Assembly (NCBI GenBank): GCA_021292105.1
Contig: CM037870.1
Span: 6,559,058-6,623,057 of the forward strand
From: Anadara kagoshimensis
Lineage: Eukaryota > Mollusca > Bivalvia > Arcoida > Arcidae
DNA: 64,000 nucleotides
Direction of reading: 5' to 3'
Made by a program: the position numbers and the translations under genes. Below the pieces are notes generated by a model. That model made no database searches and was not told where the DNA came from. It worked only from the letters and a program-made list of their open reading frames with translations. Positions 1-15,103 of the stretch are shown here, piece by piece (the first letter of the stretch is position 1; each line of letters opens with the position of its first letter).

Positions 1-3000
1 ATGAACGACCTATCCCAGCCTTGAGAAAGTAAGCATAATTTATCATTAGTTAATTAAGAATAATATAGAAACAGGGCATGTAAAATTTTCCTTTATTTGT
101 TTAATGTATGTACACATATTTAAATGTTTTTCAAGTGTTGAAATGAACTAGTACTACCCTATTTAAATTTTTAAAAGCAAACCTGCCCAAATGGAATGAA
201 TTTAAGATGTTTAAATATGACAAGTATAGAATTCTTTGATTTGGGGGTTGAAACTAAAACAGACCTTTTAACTGTTGTTTTAATGTTGACTTAAACATGT
301 CATTAAAATGGACATGGAAAATAATTTCTGGAAATTGCCAGGATACCATATTTGTATTAAGGGACCCTCAGAGCCCTTCTGTTTTTCCCTGTGTAAATAT
401 GAGATAGAAAGTCTAAATGTATTTATCTACCAGTACATGTATTTAATTTTTGTTTATTAAGAACATATCTTGTACATTATACAACCTAATATCCAAATAT
501 ATATGAACACCCTCATTGTCTTTATATAGCCAAATTATTTTTTGTATATTGCTTCTAGTTTTAAATTTATAGAAAATTTTATATATTTTATATTTAAATC
601 CATTACTTTTTTTATAAATATTAAGCTTATTAGAACGAACATTTTTTGCATTAGCACTATGTATTTTGCCTATCATTTAGTAAAGATCCTGCCAAATTAG
701 ACTCCCCTCGTACAGTACGAACGCCGTATGATGAACGTCCTTTACCTGTCAACAGGTGAGTTGTGTGTAGACGCCAGATTATTCTACCTTGTATCCTACC
801 TTTTTCAGCACGCTAATAATCCAGTATAATCTCACTGTTTTGCATGTATTAAAAATGCCACATCACTTCACCTTAAACTCCCCTACTGGTAGCACGGATT
901 TGCATGCATTGTAAACACCACATTACTTTACCTAAACACACCCTTTTGATAGCACTGATCATTTGCATGTGTTATAAACACCACATTACTTCACCTTAAA
1001 CACCCTACTTGGAGCACTTATTTGCATGTACTTTAAACCAGATAATTCTGACAGCAGTTTTATTGTAATGCATTTTGCTGTCTAGCCTTTTCTGCTAAAA
1101 TAAGCGACTGTGTATGCAAACAAAAAGTTGGCATGCTGAACTATAACTTAACTTATTCATTAAATGTAAATTAAAATTGCTAAAATAAGTTTGTGCTATT
1201 ATAAAGTGGCTTACTGTATTATAAATGCCACATTATTTCACCTAATACACCCCTACTGGTAGCACTGATTTTCATGTATTATAAACACCAAATTATTTAC
1301 CCCTACTAGTGATTTGGAAGGGAATTTTCACTATGAACCATCTTCATAGATTTTTAGAATAGTAATGGGCCATTCCTTATATGATTCATGGAAGTTTTTA
1401 TCAATTAATGGTCCATCTCTAAAACTTTAACCAAAACATTTTAGCAGCAATTTATTGTAGGGCATTTTGCTGTCTAGCCTTTTCTGCTAAAATAAGTGAC
1501 TGTGAATGCACACAGAAAGTTTGTGCTAAAATAACATTTTTTTATTTTGTAAAGTAAAGTTTCTAAAATAAGTATGTAATAATATAAAGCAGCTTACAGC
1601 ATTACTAGCACCACATCAATTAACCTACCAGTAATATCAAAAGCATTTTCATATACATGTATTATAAAACACTATGTTTAAGTCTGAAAACTTGTATGCT
1701 GAGGTCAGGTTGCTGGTAAATACAAGTTACATGTACATGTACAGGGATTTATGAAAGGCCTATTTAGGGCCGAAGTTAGGCCCCATTCCCAATGGAAAAA
1801 CATTGATTTTTTCCCAAAATGGGCTGAACAAAATTCCCAATTAGAAAATCGTACCAGATACATAGCTGAAGTCTGGCCATAAATGTGGCTGCTTTTCTCA
1901 ATCTTCAATCAACTCAATACACTAAAAGCATCAGATTTAATCATTAATGGCATGAAAAATATGTCAAAGTTTTCCCAAAATGAGCAAAAAGTTGATAGTT
2001 TTTCCCAGTTTTTAGTTTAGGGCCTTTTCCCAAAAGACCCTGATAAATCCCTGATGTATCATAGGTGACACCACATTTGACACTATGCTCATTTCTGAAA
2101 ATATATATGTCAAAAGCCAGGTTATTTTACATCTTATCTGATGCTTATCTCTATATATATTCAGCTGCCATTTCTGCTAATGTTTTACTTATATTCAGGT
2201 TTTGGTATTTTAATGTGCTAGCTCACTACTGGTATATGTATATATCTATATATGTATCATTGGTTTTTTTATATATTCGAAATATTTCTGAAAGGATTTT
2301 TAAAAACATGACAATTAAGTTTAGTTTTAGCTCACCTGTACAAAGTGTAAAATAGCCAATGTCATAAGAAAGGTGATATGAAATTCCATCTTTCTATCAG
2401 TCAGTTCAGACACTTCTTGTCCAAAATAATTTCCAAAATTATGGAGCACTATTTTAAGAAACTTGGTGCAAAGCATCAACATTTGCAACCCAAGTTAGTT
2501 TGTTCTTTTTCCTGGGAGTTATTGACCTTTGAACATAAGTGGAAAATAGAAAATACAAAAAAAAATCTACCGGAGGGAAATCCTTATTCACCAAATTTGC
2601 TTGTTTTCACATGTTACCAGCACAAAATTTTACAATGATCCTTTATCCTTTATTAAGCTCTATATGTTGTTGCACTTTTGGACATGGCTTTAATAAAGAT
2701 ATATTTTCTCTTTGACATAGCATTTTTCAATATTTTATCTCACACAATCTGTCCACTTTTGTACTATCACTAATTTTACATGTATGTATGTATTATGTAT
2801 AAATAACCATGTTTACTTTTGTTTATTTAAGGAATAGTTTTTATTGCAGCATTTTCTTTCCTCACAAATACTATGCACCTTTTCCCCCTGCCTTTTCAAG
2901 AAAGAAGGGGCATTAAATTTGAAATTTGATCCATTTTTCATCTTTCCATCCACCCAGACACTTGTTCAGAGTAATCTCCAAAATCTATGAAGCACTATTT

Positions 3001-6000
3001 TACAAAACTTTGTGCAAAGCATCAACATTGATGGGAGATGTGCATATTATTCATTTTCCTGAGAGTTATAGCCCTTTGACTGAAAAGCATCTACTGTCAG
3101 GAGATCATTATTTACTAGATTTGCTTTATATAATATTATTCAAGATTCTTCAGACTACTGTATATAGATAACACTGGACTGTGATATGATAAATGATCCA
3201 TGTTTTATATTAAGCTATTTATTACAGTATCACATATAATTTTATTATAACTACCAGTGTTAACAGTTAATATACTGAAATATTGAAGAGAGTTTTAGGA
3301 AGCTAGCTAGTATCTGCAAAGCTTGTAAATAAATGATTTGCCACCAATAATTATTCATTTTTGTCTTGTGAAGAAGTAGTGAGGCGGATGATGAATAGTA
3401 ATTCATGTTATTACATTATGGCAAAAATCCTAATTATGCATGATCAAAACCAGATAACTTTATTTATACAGAGAGTATATTTTAATTTTTGATATGAATG
3501 CAAAGCATGACTACTTTATTTTCACACCATATAATGCATGTTATATCTTCGTCAATTAGTTTGTATGTATACACATGTCACAACTTAATATTATATGCAT
3601 CAATGCATGTCACTACATTTCTTGTGATAGTCATGTGATTATGCATGTCACTACATCTACATGTCATGTGATTATGTATTCACTACATGTCATGTGATTA
3701 TGCATGTCACTACATGTCATGTGATTATGCATGACATAAAATCTAGGTGTCATGTGATTATGCATGTTACTAGATGTCATGTGATAGACATGTGACTACA
3801 GTACATGTACATGTCATGTGATTATGCATGCCACTAAAATGTCATGTGATAATGCATGTCACCACACATGTCATGTGATAATACACATCACTTCACCGGT
3901 CATGTGTGTATGTCACTACATGTGATGTGATAATGCATGTCACTACACACTTGCCATGTGATTATTTATTTGTGTTGTTTATTATGTTTCACTATATTTA
4001 CAAGCTTTCCTAAAAAATACACAAAGTCATCTGAAGTGGTCCGTGATTTTATGTACGTAGATCAAATTAAAACACTTCTTCTCTAGTTACAGGATATATC
4101 TTATTCCTTTGTTGTAATATATTTTCATGTATATTTACATCTTATTATTTTACTTTATATTTCCTGCTTGAATTGCTTATTTTATGCCTTAAATTCTAGC
4201 TTAAATTTGTCCAAAATTTGTACAGAAGAGATGGTGTTAGTATTAGTAACAATGCTGGCCTCCGTTATTTACAGTAAAGCTAATCTTGGTGTGATGGTTA
4301 ATGTTGCCCTCAAATAATTAAGTTTTAATGGAAAAATGTGCAGACAAGCTACAATTTCTACTTTCAGCTTTTATGACTGGGCCTAAGTGGCTGAGTGGTC
4401 CAAAGCACTGGTGGCTTATGGATCACAGTTCCTTTCACCACTCATGTTGAAATCCTATTCTGGCAAATGTTACTCCATTCTTAACTCTTATGACTGTTTT
4501 CCTCCAATTTTCAAGGGTTCAGACTTGATTAGATGTGTTTTTTCTATAAACAGAAATTATATTGATAAATCATCTTTGCAGTATTTACCAAATTTTTATT
4601 TACAGTCCCAAGTTTTATTTGAAGGCTTGTAACCCTCCATGATTTATGTTGACGGTTGATTTTATCATCCTCTCCTGTTTATGTTTTGTAATGCTTTAGT
4701 TAGTTCTCCATGTTCTTTTTTCTGTTGTAGATATGTCTAATGTCTGTGATACATATTTGTCTGTCATGTACAAAAGATTAAAATACTGTATACAATATCG
4801 AAATCAATAATGTGAAAATTTGGTTCGCTGCTGTACCACGTAATACCCATGTAAGTTTGTGCAGAACAGTTATTTCCAATGGATATGGAATTGCAATGAC
4901 GTTTTCCCATAAAAATTGCGTTATTCCAGGAATTTAAGATGTTAACATTTTCCAAAACATTCTGCACAAATGTTAATGGGTATTGATCACTTGGTACAGC
5001 TGCAACCCCCATTAATGTTGAGGGTTATAAGTAAATGATATACTAAAAGATATTAAGGTTTAAGTAATACATGTATCTGATGAAATGTCAGTATCAAAAA
5101 ATTAAATTTTGACAAGGCACTGTGTCCTCAAAGTGTCTTTTGAGGAAGTTTCATTCACCAATAAGCAATAATCATCAGTGTTTTATTCTAATAACAGAAA
5201 TAATGAGGAAAAAGCATTTCAAAGATCTTTACACTGTTACAATACATAAATACTAATAATATTTCAGCATTTGTTTTGCAATGACAAGGGAGTGGTGCAG
5301 TGTTTTGTTGATAGATTGTGTGGTAAGTTTACTTCATCTTATAATTTCAGACCATCAGCGGTTCCAGAGGAGGATGAGATCCAACCACCACCAGCTGATC
5401 AGGCAGGAGGTAAGCTAATTATACTTTGAAATTTATTTAAAATTAGATATATATATATAAGTATATAATGGACATAAAGTATTTTTTTAAAAATGTTGAA
5501 TTTCCGTTAGTTATAGTCAAGCATGTCTATAAAGACCACCTAAGGGAACCAGTAAAAGTGACATTTATAGACAGGTGGCCTTTTCATACAGGTTCAAATA
5601 ATATGAATAAAGAACAATTGGAATACAGTTTTACTGGTATTTATAAGCAGGTGACCCTTATATAGAGGTGGCCTTTAAGGCAGGTTTGACTGTACACAAT
5701 TTTTCTTTCTTTTTCTTTTTTTCTTTTTTATGTAATGTGACTGAGGGCCTCTTAAAGTCACAATATCATGCTCTAATACTAAATTAGTAGGAACAACTAC
5801 TGTTTTTAGATATCTTTTACTTCAAGATTAATTTACAGTCGACATCTAAAATAATGAAGATCTGAAATACAATCATAAACATAAAAGGAAACTAAATAAT
5901 ATGGATAATAACACTTATATTACACATAATTCTCTAAATGTAAAAGTAGATCAGAAACATGAGATAACAAAGATATATTTAATGTGTATTTTATATATTA

Positions 6001-9000
6001 TCTTTGTATTACAGGTATTACAGAAGGACCAGAACCAATGACAGAGAAAGATCTTAGAGAAGCTTCATCAGCCATTGATGTTTTTGGTGAACCCCTGGTC
6101 AGTCTAGTTTACTTAAATATATTGTCATCAAGATTTACTTAGAAACCTACAGTTTCCCACCTAACAGTTTTAGGGCAAAAATGTAAATGGGGTATCTTGT
6201 TCCTCTAGCCTCTAGCAGTGTTCTTGTTAAAATGTCAGATCAAAATGTAATTCTGTCATGGAATGTGGTAATCAATTTTATAATGTGTTTTTCATATCTC
6301 TACTGTTATTGTATTATTGCTAATGTACATAAATGATTTTAATGATGTATATGTTATATTTTAGGTATCTAAAGCATACAGTAAAACATGGTCCTACAGA
6401 GAAGATGCTTTACTAGCTGTTTATAAAGAGATGCAAGACTTACAGCCGGCAACAAAAGACGAAGCCAAAACCATGCTTAGAGCTGCTGTGTTCCTTATCA
6501 AGAAGGCTATTGATGATAAAGTTTATGCAGTAAGTATGCATATACACACATATCTGTTACATATAGCAGGTTATTTTTCCTGTAGTGCAAGTTTTGGCAT
6601 ATTTTGGCAGTGGAGTTAAAATTACCAAAATAAAAATTACTAAAATTTGTGGTCTGCTGTAATTCTCAATTTAAAAAAAAATTACTTAATAAGAACAAAT
6701 TATTCATTTCAGGTGTTCAAAGCAGGTTTACATCTATTAAAGATGGCTCTGACAGAATACATTCCAAAACACAAGTAAGTAAATGACAATTATATATAAG
6801 ATAGTTTACTTATTAATAAAGTACATATATCTAATTTTGTCTGGTTCTGACCAAAGACTCAAAAATGTACATTGTCTGTCCTTGGATAAGGTGGTATGGT
6901 TATCTTTAAAAACATGAGATTTTGGTCTTTATGTTAAGTTAAGGTCAAGGTTAAGTATGACACAATAGAAACCAACAATATACATGACTATTAGCACATA
7001 GCATAGATATGAATTTCTGTTACTTTACTTATTCTCAATATAAATGACTATGTTTCAGTCATAATATGAATATGTAATATCTTTAAATCAATTCTAAACA
7101 AAAATAAAATTTTGTAATTTATAAATTGAAGTAAATGTGACAATCACGGATATATATCTTTGTAATTTACCATGTTGAAGATTAGGAATTCACCTATTCA
7201 TGAATGAACCCTCAATATCTTTAGTGTGTAATTTTTTACTCACAAAAATGACATAATCTATACAGTATTTATGTTATAAACTTATGATATTTGCTAAACA
7301 ATTATTCATAATCTTTTACACGTGCTTACTTTTAGAATTCCTCGGTCAGATACATCATATGCTGTTGAAAGAACTTTAGTCAATTTACTTCACAAAACTG
7401 GAGATACAGTAAGTTATTACATGTACTTGTAACCATCTTAACTTATATAAAGCCGTATTTATTCAAACACTTGATTTCTTGAATGAAAATAAAACCATAA
7501 AAATATTGTTATATTAGTATTCAATATTCTTTGTTGTCCAAACTATGATTTTTTCAGAAGAGGCCATATTCAAAAACTTTCACTAAAACACCATAACATC
7601 AGTATTTTTGCATTTATGTAATTTTGAATGAGACCTTAACAATGGGAACATTTGGCAAAATAAGAGATTAATGGTCCCATTGTCCCTTCTAGAATGAACA
7701 CTGATTCTTGAATATACATTTATACAAATATATGATTAAATCATTTATTCAATCACCTTTATTTATGAATGAAAACAAATGTAACATATTATATTCAGCA
7801 TTCTTATACAAATGTAAAATTTATATAATAGTTACAGAGCCCTAGATAAGAGGCCCATCTGTGTACATATGCTATTTTGTTAAAATACGCTTAAAATTTA
7901 TTTAAAGGCATACCAAAACGCTTTGAAATTGCTTACTATGCTTTACATTTCCAGTACAACGGGTAACCAAGTATCACTCGCCGGCATGCTTTCATACAAG
8001 CTTACATTTGTTAAACGTTATAATATGATCAAGATCAATTAACAAATTGAAAACAATGGAGACAATTTCAGTCCGGAATTGTACTATAAAATGACAGTCC
8101 AGATCAGTTCCGGTCTCGAATCTTACTCTATATCATTTTCTTTTCACCTTTTATGTTGATCTACATATCACAAAATGCCGTCTGCTGTGAAAAAAGGCTA
8201 TTATGTGCGCAAACAGTCAGACAGCAGTAGCAACAGTATAAATACGCTTTAGATTTTACAGCATATGCTTTAGAAAAAAAGTAGGGGGTAATGACCCTTT
8301 ATGTCCAATTATTATCTGGAGCTCTGGAGTTTAATTTTAATTACATATATCATGTACATGCATTTCAATTTGCATCATAAATATTCTTCATTTTCAGGCT
8401 GCCAGAAATCGGGACGATGCAAAGAAATATATTGTAGAAGAAGCACAGTTTCAAGAAGTTAAGGTAATTTATATACATCATACTAACAATATTTTAATCA
8501 TACTACCTTTAGACCATAGAGATGTTTTAATTCTGCCAATTAACACAATGATAAATCATCAGTGAAGATGGTCATATAATGAAATTTATACATCTACATG
8601 TACATGTACTTTGACATCCTGAAATTTATGCACCAGCATTAATATTATAACCCCGAATTATGAAAATCCACAAAATGTATTTTTTTGTTGAGATTTGTAC
8701 TTCAACTATATGTATTTAGTGTTCTTGAGATCTATAAATTCAATGTATTTTGTTAAAATGTTTACAAAAATGTTTAAGTCTATTTTTTACATGGTAATTT
8801 TACAATAATTTTCTCTATTTGTAGCCTACAAACATTATACCACATGAATGTGTGAAACCTTTAAAACAGAACTTAGCTCCTAGACTAGCCCAGAGTCGGG
8901 CAGAGTTAGTAGAAATGTTGTATAAAGAACTTGGTATCAATAATAACAGGTAAGTTACCATGGTTACTGAGTTTATTCTACCTTGACTAGCCCAGAGTCA

Positions 9001-12000
9001 GGCAGAGTTAGTAGAGATGTTGTATAAAGAACTTGGTATCAAAATAACAGGTAAGTCAGTGTGGTTACTGGAATTTTTTCCAATCAGGTCAGATCATTCC
9101 TTAGCGAGACCAACAAAAGCAATCTTGTATGCATAATCTTGATGCTGGATATTTGTGTGACTTAAGTAAAAGGGGTTAACATTTATATGCTCCTGTTTCT
9201 ACAAATAGACATATTATGGCAAGGTGTTGCTCAGCCTGCTCCTCCAACATTGTTGAAGATATTTTTACTAAACTTGATATACATGATAACCAGGATATGA
9301 CTGTTTATTACCACTTTGGTAAAATACTTACAATCTGATTGGTTAAAATCTTATTTATACTATCCCATATATTTAATTTTCTAAGGCAATACGGTCGCCT
9401 GAACGGGTAATACGGATACCATGTGATCGGGTAATACGGAGCTTCAACCCTGTCGGGTTATGGCCGCCCCCATGGTCCGCTTCAAGTATTGCAGTATATT
9501 TTTAACCTGTTGGTTTTCTAAAAAGTATTAAAAGTAACATACGATTTTTAATTTTATAAATTACAGAATTAAAAATGAGATTCAAAATTCTAGAGTTAAA
9601 AGTTCGTATCTGCGGCTAAAGGGGAACAACTCGCATAGAAACGTCATTTGCAAAATGCAGATAGATCAGTGATGACGATTTAGGGAAATTATATTCTAGC
9701 ATTCACATGAATCCAAATACGCCCACGGGACTGTTAAATAAAGTACATTTTGAATAACGTTTATATTTCTGTCGTCGGGGTGGTGAAAACATTTCTGAAA
9801 TGTCGAAATCTACTTTTTCTGTGGCTACAGATCCCTCTACAGGGGCCAAATTTGTGAAGAAAACTGTAGATGAGTTAACAAAAAATCGTCACGAAAATGA
9901 AAAGGAGAGATACACAGGAATAATGCCTGCTGACAACACGCCAATGTCAATGTGTCCTGTAGCTTCCTACATGTCCGTTTACTCTGCTCGAGAGAAAGGA
10001 ACAACGCTAATATTTTAAAGATTTGAATGACACGGTTAAAAATCAATTAATCATTTACTTACATGAGGCGAGTCGTTGCAAACAATCCTAATTCCGATCT
10101 AGTCCATACATTATAACTCCTTTAATACACCAAAGCGTATTTTGGATGGGTGTTTACAATGGTAAAAATTTTGACAAAATGGCGGTGTCTTTCGTGTGAC
10201 GTAATGATGACGGAAGAATTTTTTTTTGTGCGCAAGGGGTACAATGAAGGGTAGCTCCAGTTTGAAGAGTTATAATTTTTAATAGGATAAATGACATTTT
10301 TTAAAACTTACTTATCTCAGAAATGTAAATTTAATATTTCCGTATTTTCAATTAATTAAAATTTGATAGAAAAGATTAACTTGTTGAGTTGTTCCAATTT
10401 AATTATCTTATACTAATATTTTAAACCACATTACAATAATTCCAGTAAATGTAGCATAAGCTAAAATTTTCAAATGTTGATCGAGATCAGACCAAAGTGG
10501 TAATAAATTCGTTATTCGAGATTTTCCCGGGGTATACGGGATGGTATGACCGTCTTGGGTTTAGTATTTCCTGAGTGCGCCTCAGGAAATACTAAACCCA
10601 AGACGGTCATACCATCCCGTATACCCCGGGAAAATCTCGAATAACTAATAGTATTAGGTGAGGATATCTCTTAAGAGTTGTACCCCTTTGAAATTTTAAT
10701 CATGTTTTTTTGTGATCTTTACCAACAGTTTAATGACAAAAATGTAAACGTGTGTACCTTGCTGCATCTAACTCTCGTTATCTAAACATTATTATATTGC
10801 ATTTCACACTGAACTTATGTTATCATCTATTGCAGTGGTTTAACGACAGATAACATGATGGTGTTTTGTGTGTCTGCTCTTGGTCACAATGCCAGTGAAG
10901 TCAGAAATATCTCGGAGCGGATTATAAAATCCCTGTATAAAGAAGTCGGATCACAAGTCAAAGACTATCTACCTCCTGATGATGACAAAACACGGAAAAT
11001 AACACTTTATCGACAACTGTTTGAATTCTTTGATAAAGTGGACGGAAAACCAAGTAAAAGTGATATAAAGGTAACTATCATTTGATGAGACATTGTTTAA
11101 TACTTCTTATGTTTCTTAACAGATATAAAATCAAAAACAAACATACTAATCCATGTCTGAATCACAATCCAAAAGCAAAGTAAAAACTTTGGAACTGACA
11201 AGTTAGGTTAGACACGTGAACTTCCACCAGAGAAGTGAGGTCAGGTGCTCTGGAAGGTTAAGCACCTCCTGTTTAGCTAGCTACACCTGCGCCATGTCTG
11301 TAATCAAAATTGTGTGAAAGGAACATGGAGTTATGGGACTTTAAATATATCCAGGGCAATCCTGGGCACAGAGACATCAAACTTAACAATAGTGTGATGA
11401 CGGCAAAATATAAGAGAAAATGTCATTTTAGAACATGTAGAAAGGAAATTGATTTTCTTTTTACCAGATTTAAACTACATATATTCATAAGAAAATATTC
11501 ATTTTAGAAAAAAGAATGGGAGATATTCTTAAATGTTGTTGATTGCAATGTGGGTTAAAAAACTTTTAATTTTGCTCATAAAATTATAAAATTTTGAGAA
11601 TTCGTCTTTCTTACATTTATGATAGATAATTACATACATGAACCTGCAAACAAAGCATTTAAAAAAAAAGTTGAAAATTTTATGTCAATTAGAAGAAATA
11701 AATTTACAGCCAAAAAAGCAACAGTCAGTACCACCAAAACATACTTGGCACCAGCCAATACAATAAAGAATGTGAATCAATCAAACAAAAGATTTTGCAC
11801 CACTGATTATAAAAGTTTTTATTTTAAATGCTTCAAAATTTTGCTTAGAGATGGAATAAATCAGAATTTTTATTTTACAGAAACAGAAAAATGAACAAGA
11901 AGCAAAGAAACAGGCAGAAATAGACGCATTACAAAAACAACTACAGACACTGAAAGACATAACTGGTGGAGCTGGTGGTGGCAGTGGTGGTAAAGCGGTA

Positions 12001-14724
12001 AGTATATTATATATACTATTATATATATATTGTATATACTATTATATATATATTGTATATATTGGGATATAATTCTTCGACAGGGCACATGTCCCGGGAC
12101 AGGGCAGGTATATGTTCCCTTCAAAATACTTGTCATCGTTTAAAGCAACACTAGTTTGGCCTTTTTTAACTTTGATTTCATATTTTGTCATGTTTGTGAC
12201 TTGCGTACCTTGACACCATGTCTGATCACAGCGTCAAGGAAGTGTTTAAAATGATGTACTAGTTTTTAACACATTTGACCAAGTCATTGATGTATGGTAC
12301 ACATGTATGGTGGTTCATCAAAAATATTATTATGGTTAAATAAGTTTAGAATGAAGTAATGTTGTTCTAAACCCCAGTCAAGATTTTTTCACTGACATTT
12401 AGACATTCATTTCAGAGATTCTGGAGGAAAAAAACTTCAGAAAGTTAACCTTCAATTTTAAGAATTGTCTTGACAGGGTCTTGATAGGGATTTGAATCTA
12501 GACAATGTTTTTTTACATGTGCATGGAAATGGAAATTTGTCACAAGATATTGTGTTGTTACATAATGATTACTGAAGAACAGATATAAAGTTACATATTC
12601 TTTACATATAAAATCTATTTTATTTTTAGGTGGATGAACCAAAGAGGAAGGTAAGTCGAGATACAACTATAATAACCACCCATTTGATCGAGAATGAATT
12701 TTTCTAAAATGTACTGTATAAAATTTGTTTTTCTATTTTCTTATTCAAACTTATTGGAACACCCACAATTTTTCACAACAAAACTGTCATAAGAAACAGT
12801 TTGCACCTATTAAATTTTAATTTGTCAAGTAAAAACCAATTTTATTTTGCATACCCTTAGTTTTTTCCTAATTTTTTTTATTTTTATATCATGTAAGTTA
12901 CCGGGATTCAGAAATACATTTGTATTGTAATAGAATCAACCTATTTTTAAACATTGTTTCAAAAACAACAGACCTGATAGTTTTGTCAGTTTCTTTATAA
13001 TTCAAACACCACAACTTTGAGGAAACTCTATTTCTTAATAATTAGAGCAAAAATTGAAATAATTATTTTTTACTTTTCAAACTATTAAGACATTTTAATA
13101 TTGTAACTTAAAGCATTATATTAAGTAATCTTATTTATGAGATTTTGCTTAAATGTTGTAAGCATATGCATATTTTTATATACATTTGGCGAAACTTGGC
13201 AATATCATTTACTAGTTCTTGGTAGTAGTAGTAGTAAAACCCTTGTAGAGCACTTATATGGAATTCTTATTTCAAAACATTAAGACTCGAAGTTAAATCT
13301 GTGTGTCAAAATTTGCCACATATACATAGGGAGATAACTTTTGATTTGTGTTCTAGGAAGCCCAGAAAAAGCCTGATTTGAAGAAACCTAAGACAAAGCA
13401 AACAAAGGGTGAAGAAGGAGATGATGCCTCTATGTATAACATGGATAAGTAAGTGTTATCAACTTAAAGGTCACCGGTCACCAAATTTATCAATTTTGTA
13501 TTTTGCATTCCTATGGGTGGAATAGTCAATATTGATGTGTCTGACGGTTTCCCACGCCTTATATTTACCTGTAATACACTAAAACCTTACCTTAACAAAC
13601 TGCTAATACTCGGTAGTTTCCGACACCGCTCGTAACTTTCCGGCGACCTAATTGATGACGTACATGGTGTTAAGCTGCTGAGGAAAGACACATTACCTAT
13701 ATATGTATACATATAATACATGTGGGTTTGTGTGGCGTTTTGAAGGGTTTTAAAGTTTGATTTCAAGTCAAAATGATATATTTTGTGAAGTTTGGATATA
13801 ATAAAATCACAATGACCGATGAACATGTTTTTTTCCACAAATTTCAGAAGAAATTAAAGCCAAATTTACACAAATCCTTCATGCAGCTTTTTAACTTGTT
13901 TTGACTGTATTTAGATTAAACATTACGAGATAATAAAAGTCAGGGAAATAAGAGTGGTATAATTCTAATTTTTATGAATGAATTCAGTCAAATATATAGA
14001 TTTTAAACAATTTTAATTTTCAAAATTAATTTAATTCCGTTATTCAATCAGTTCACCCATTCAAACGTTCAAACAGAGACGTGTGTCTTGTTCAAATTAA
14101 CTTATCTAATTTAACTTTCAGAATCCATCAAAAATGACAAATAACATTTACCAGGTATATCAGAAAGATATACGCACGTGTCAATTAATGTTGCATATTG
14201 TAAGGTAAACCCTGTTGATTACAGGTGGTAGATGTCTACCTCTAAACAGGATGTTTCCCAATGTAGCATATTGATAATCTCTTAATTACTGGTATGTGAG
14301 AGGGTGTAAATCACACTTTGAACGATATTAATTTATTGTGAATAAATTAAAGTTTCACTGAGTTTTGAGTCCTTAGTCGAGCATAATCCCACTGGTATCA
14401 CATTTTGATGACGTTCTTTTCATTCCATTAAAATTAAGCGTAATAAAGTTATAATATGAATTTTTTTATGTTATCATGGAAGCAGTAATGGTGATGATTT
14501 TTATTACACGTGTATTATTGAACTTACTGCAAATAACTGAATAAGGAATAGGAGGCTATTGAATTGAAATTGTTTTCATATTTAAGTAATACGGGGGTTA
14601 AATATTTTAATTGAGAGACAATAAGATTTCTTTAAACATGTATTTTGATATTTTCGTTGTACAAGAAACTACTTGGACCCAGATTCTACCTGAAAACGTG
14701 TCTTTTTTATTCATTACATGGGTA

Positions 14725-14758
<34 letters not shown>

Positions 14759-15063
14759 TCCTTGATTTTAATCTAAAAAGGAATTAAAACTGGACACGTT
14801 CGAAAACAAATATGAATTAAAATCAATTGGGGGTCATAATATAGTTGTACTAGAGAGAAGAAAAGATTTTTTAAATAAAAAACACATATTTGGATTCTTT
14901 TTATTATTTCTTATGATAAATAGATAAAAATGAATAAATAAATAAATAACTTAGAGATATGTAAAGATAATTAAAATGATATTAAATATTAATGAAATTA
15001 AAATGAACAATATTTTTAAAAAAAAAAAACCCGGAATTTGGGTTCTTTTATTATTTGTTGTGA

Positions 15064-15103
<40 letters not shown>

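Larger units (their letters stand above)
755..5350 (+). other. CEP104 intron of 4.6 kb with tandem repeats, a hAT-like element and other dispersed copies
   Basis: The intron runs from the donor at 756 to the acceptor at 5350. It contains a degenerate ~62-bp tandem repeat (836-1320), a larger duplication (about 1020-1280 against 1440-1620), a CAGGG-ended element (1742-2053), two copies of a terminal-hairpin repeat family (2325-3150), a TCATGTGA array (3630-3965) and a tRNA-like SINE head (4378-4460). No additional coding exon is recognisable. Confidence 0.75.

Noticed and set aside
2378-2638. 86-codon + strand frame in the CEP104 intron
   Set aside because: It coincides with a dispersed repeat that has other copies at 2880-3150, 17508-17765 and 44938-45191.
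11619-11894. 91-codon frame overlapping the start of a CEP104 exon
   Set aside because: It is an intronic read-through; the real exon begins after TTTTACAG at 11881 in a different frame.
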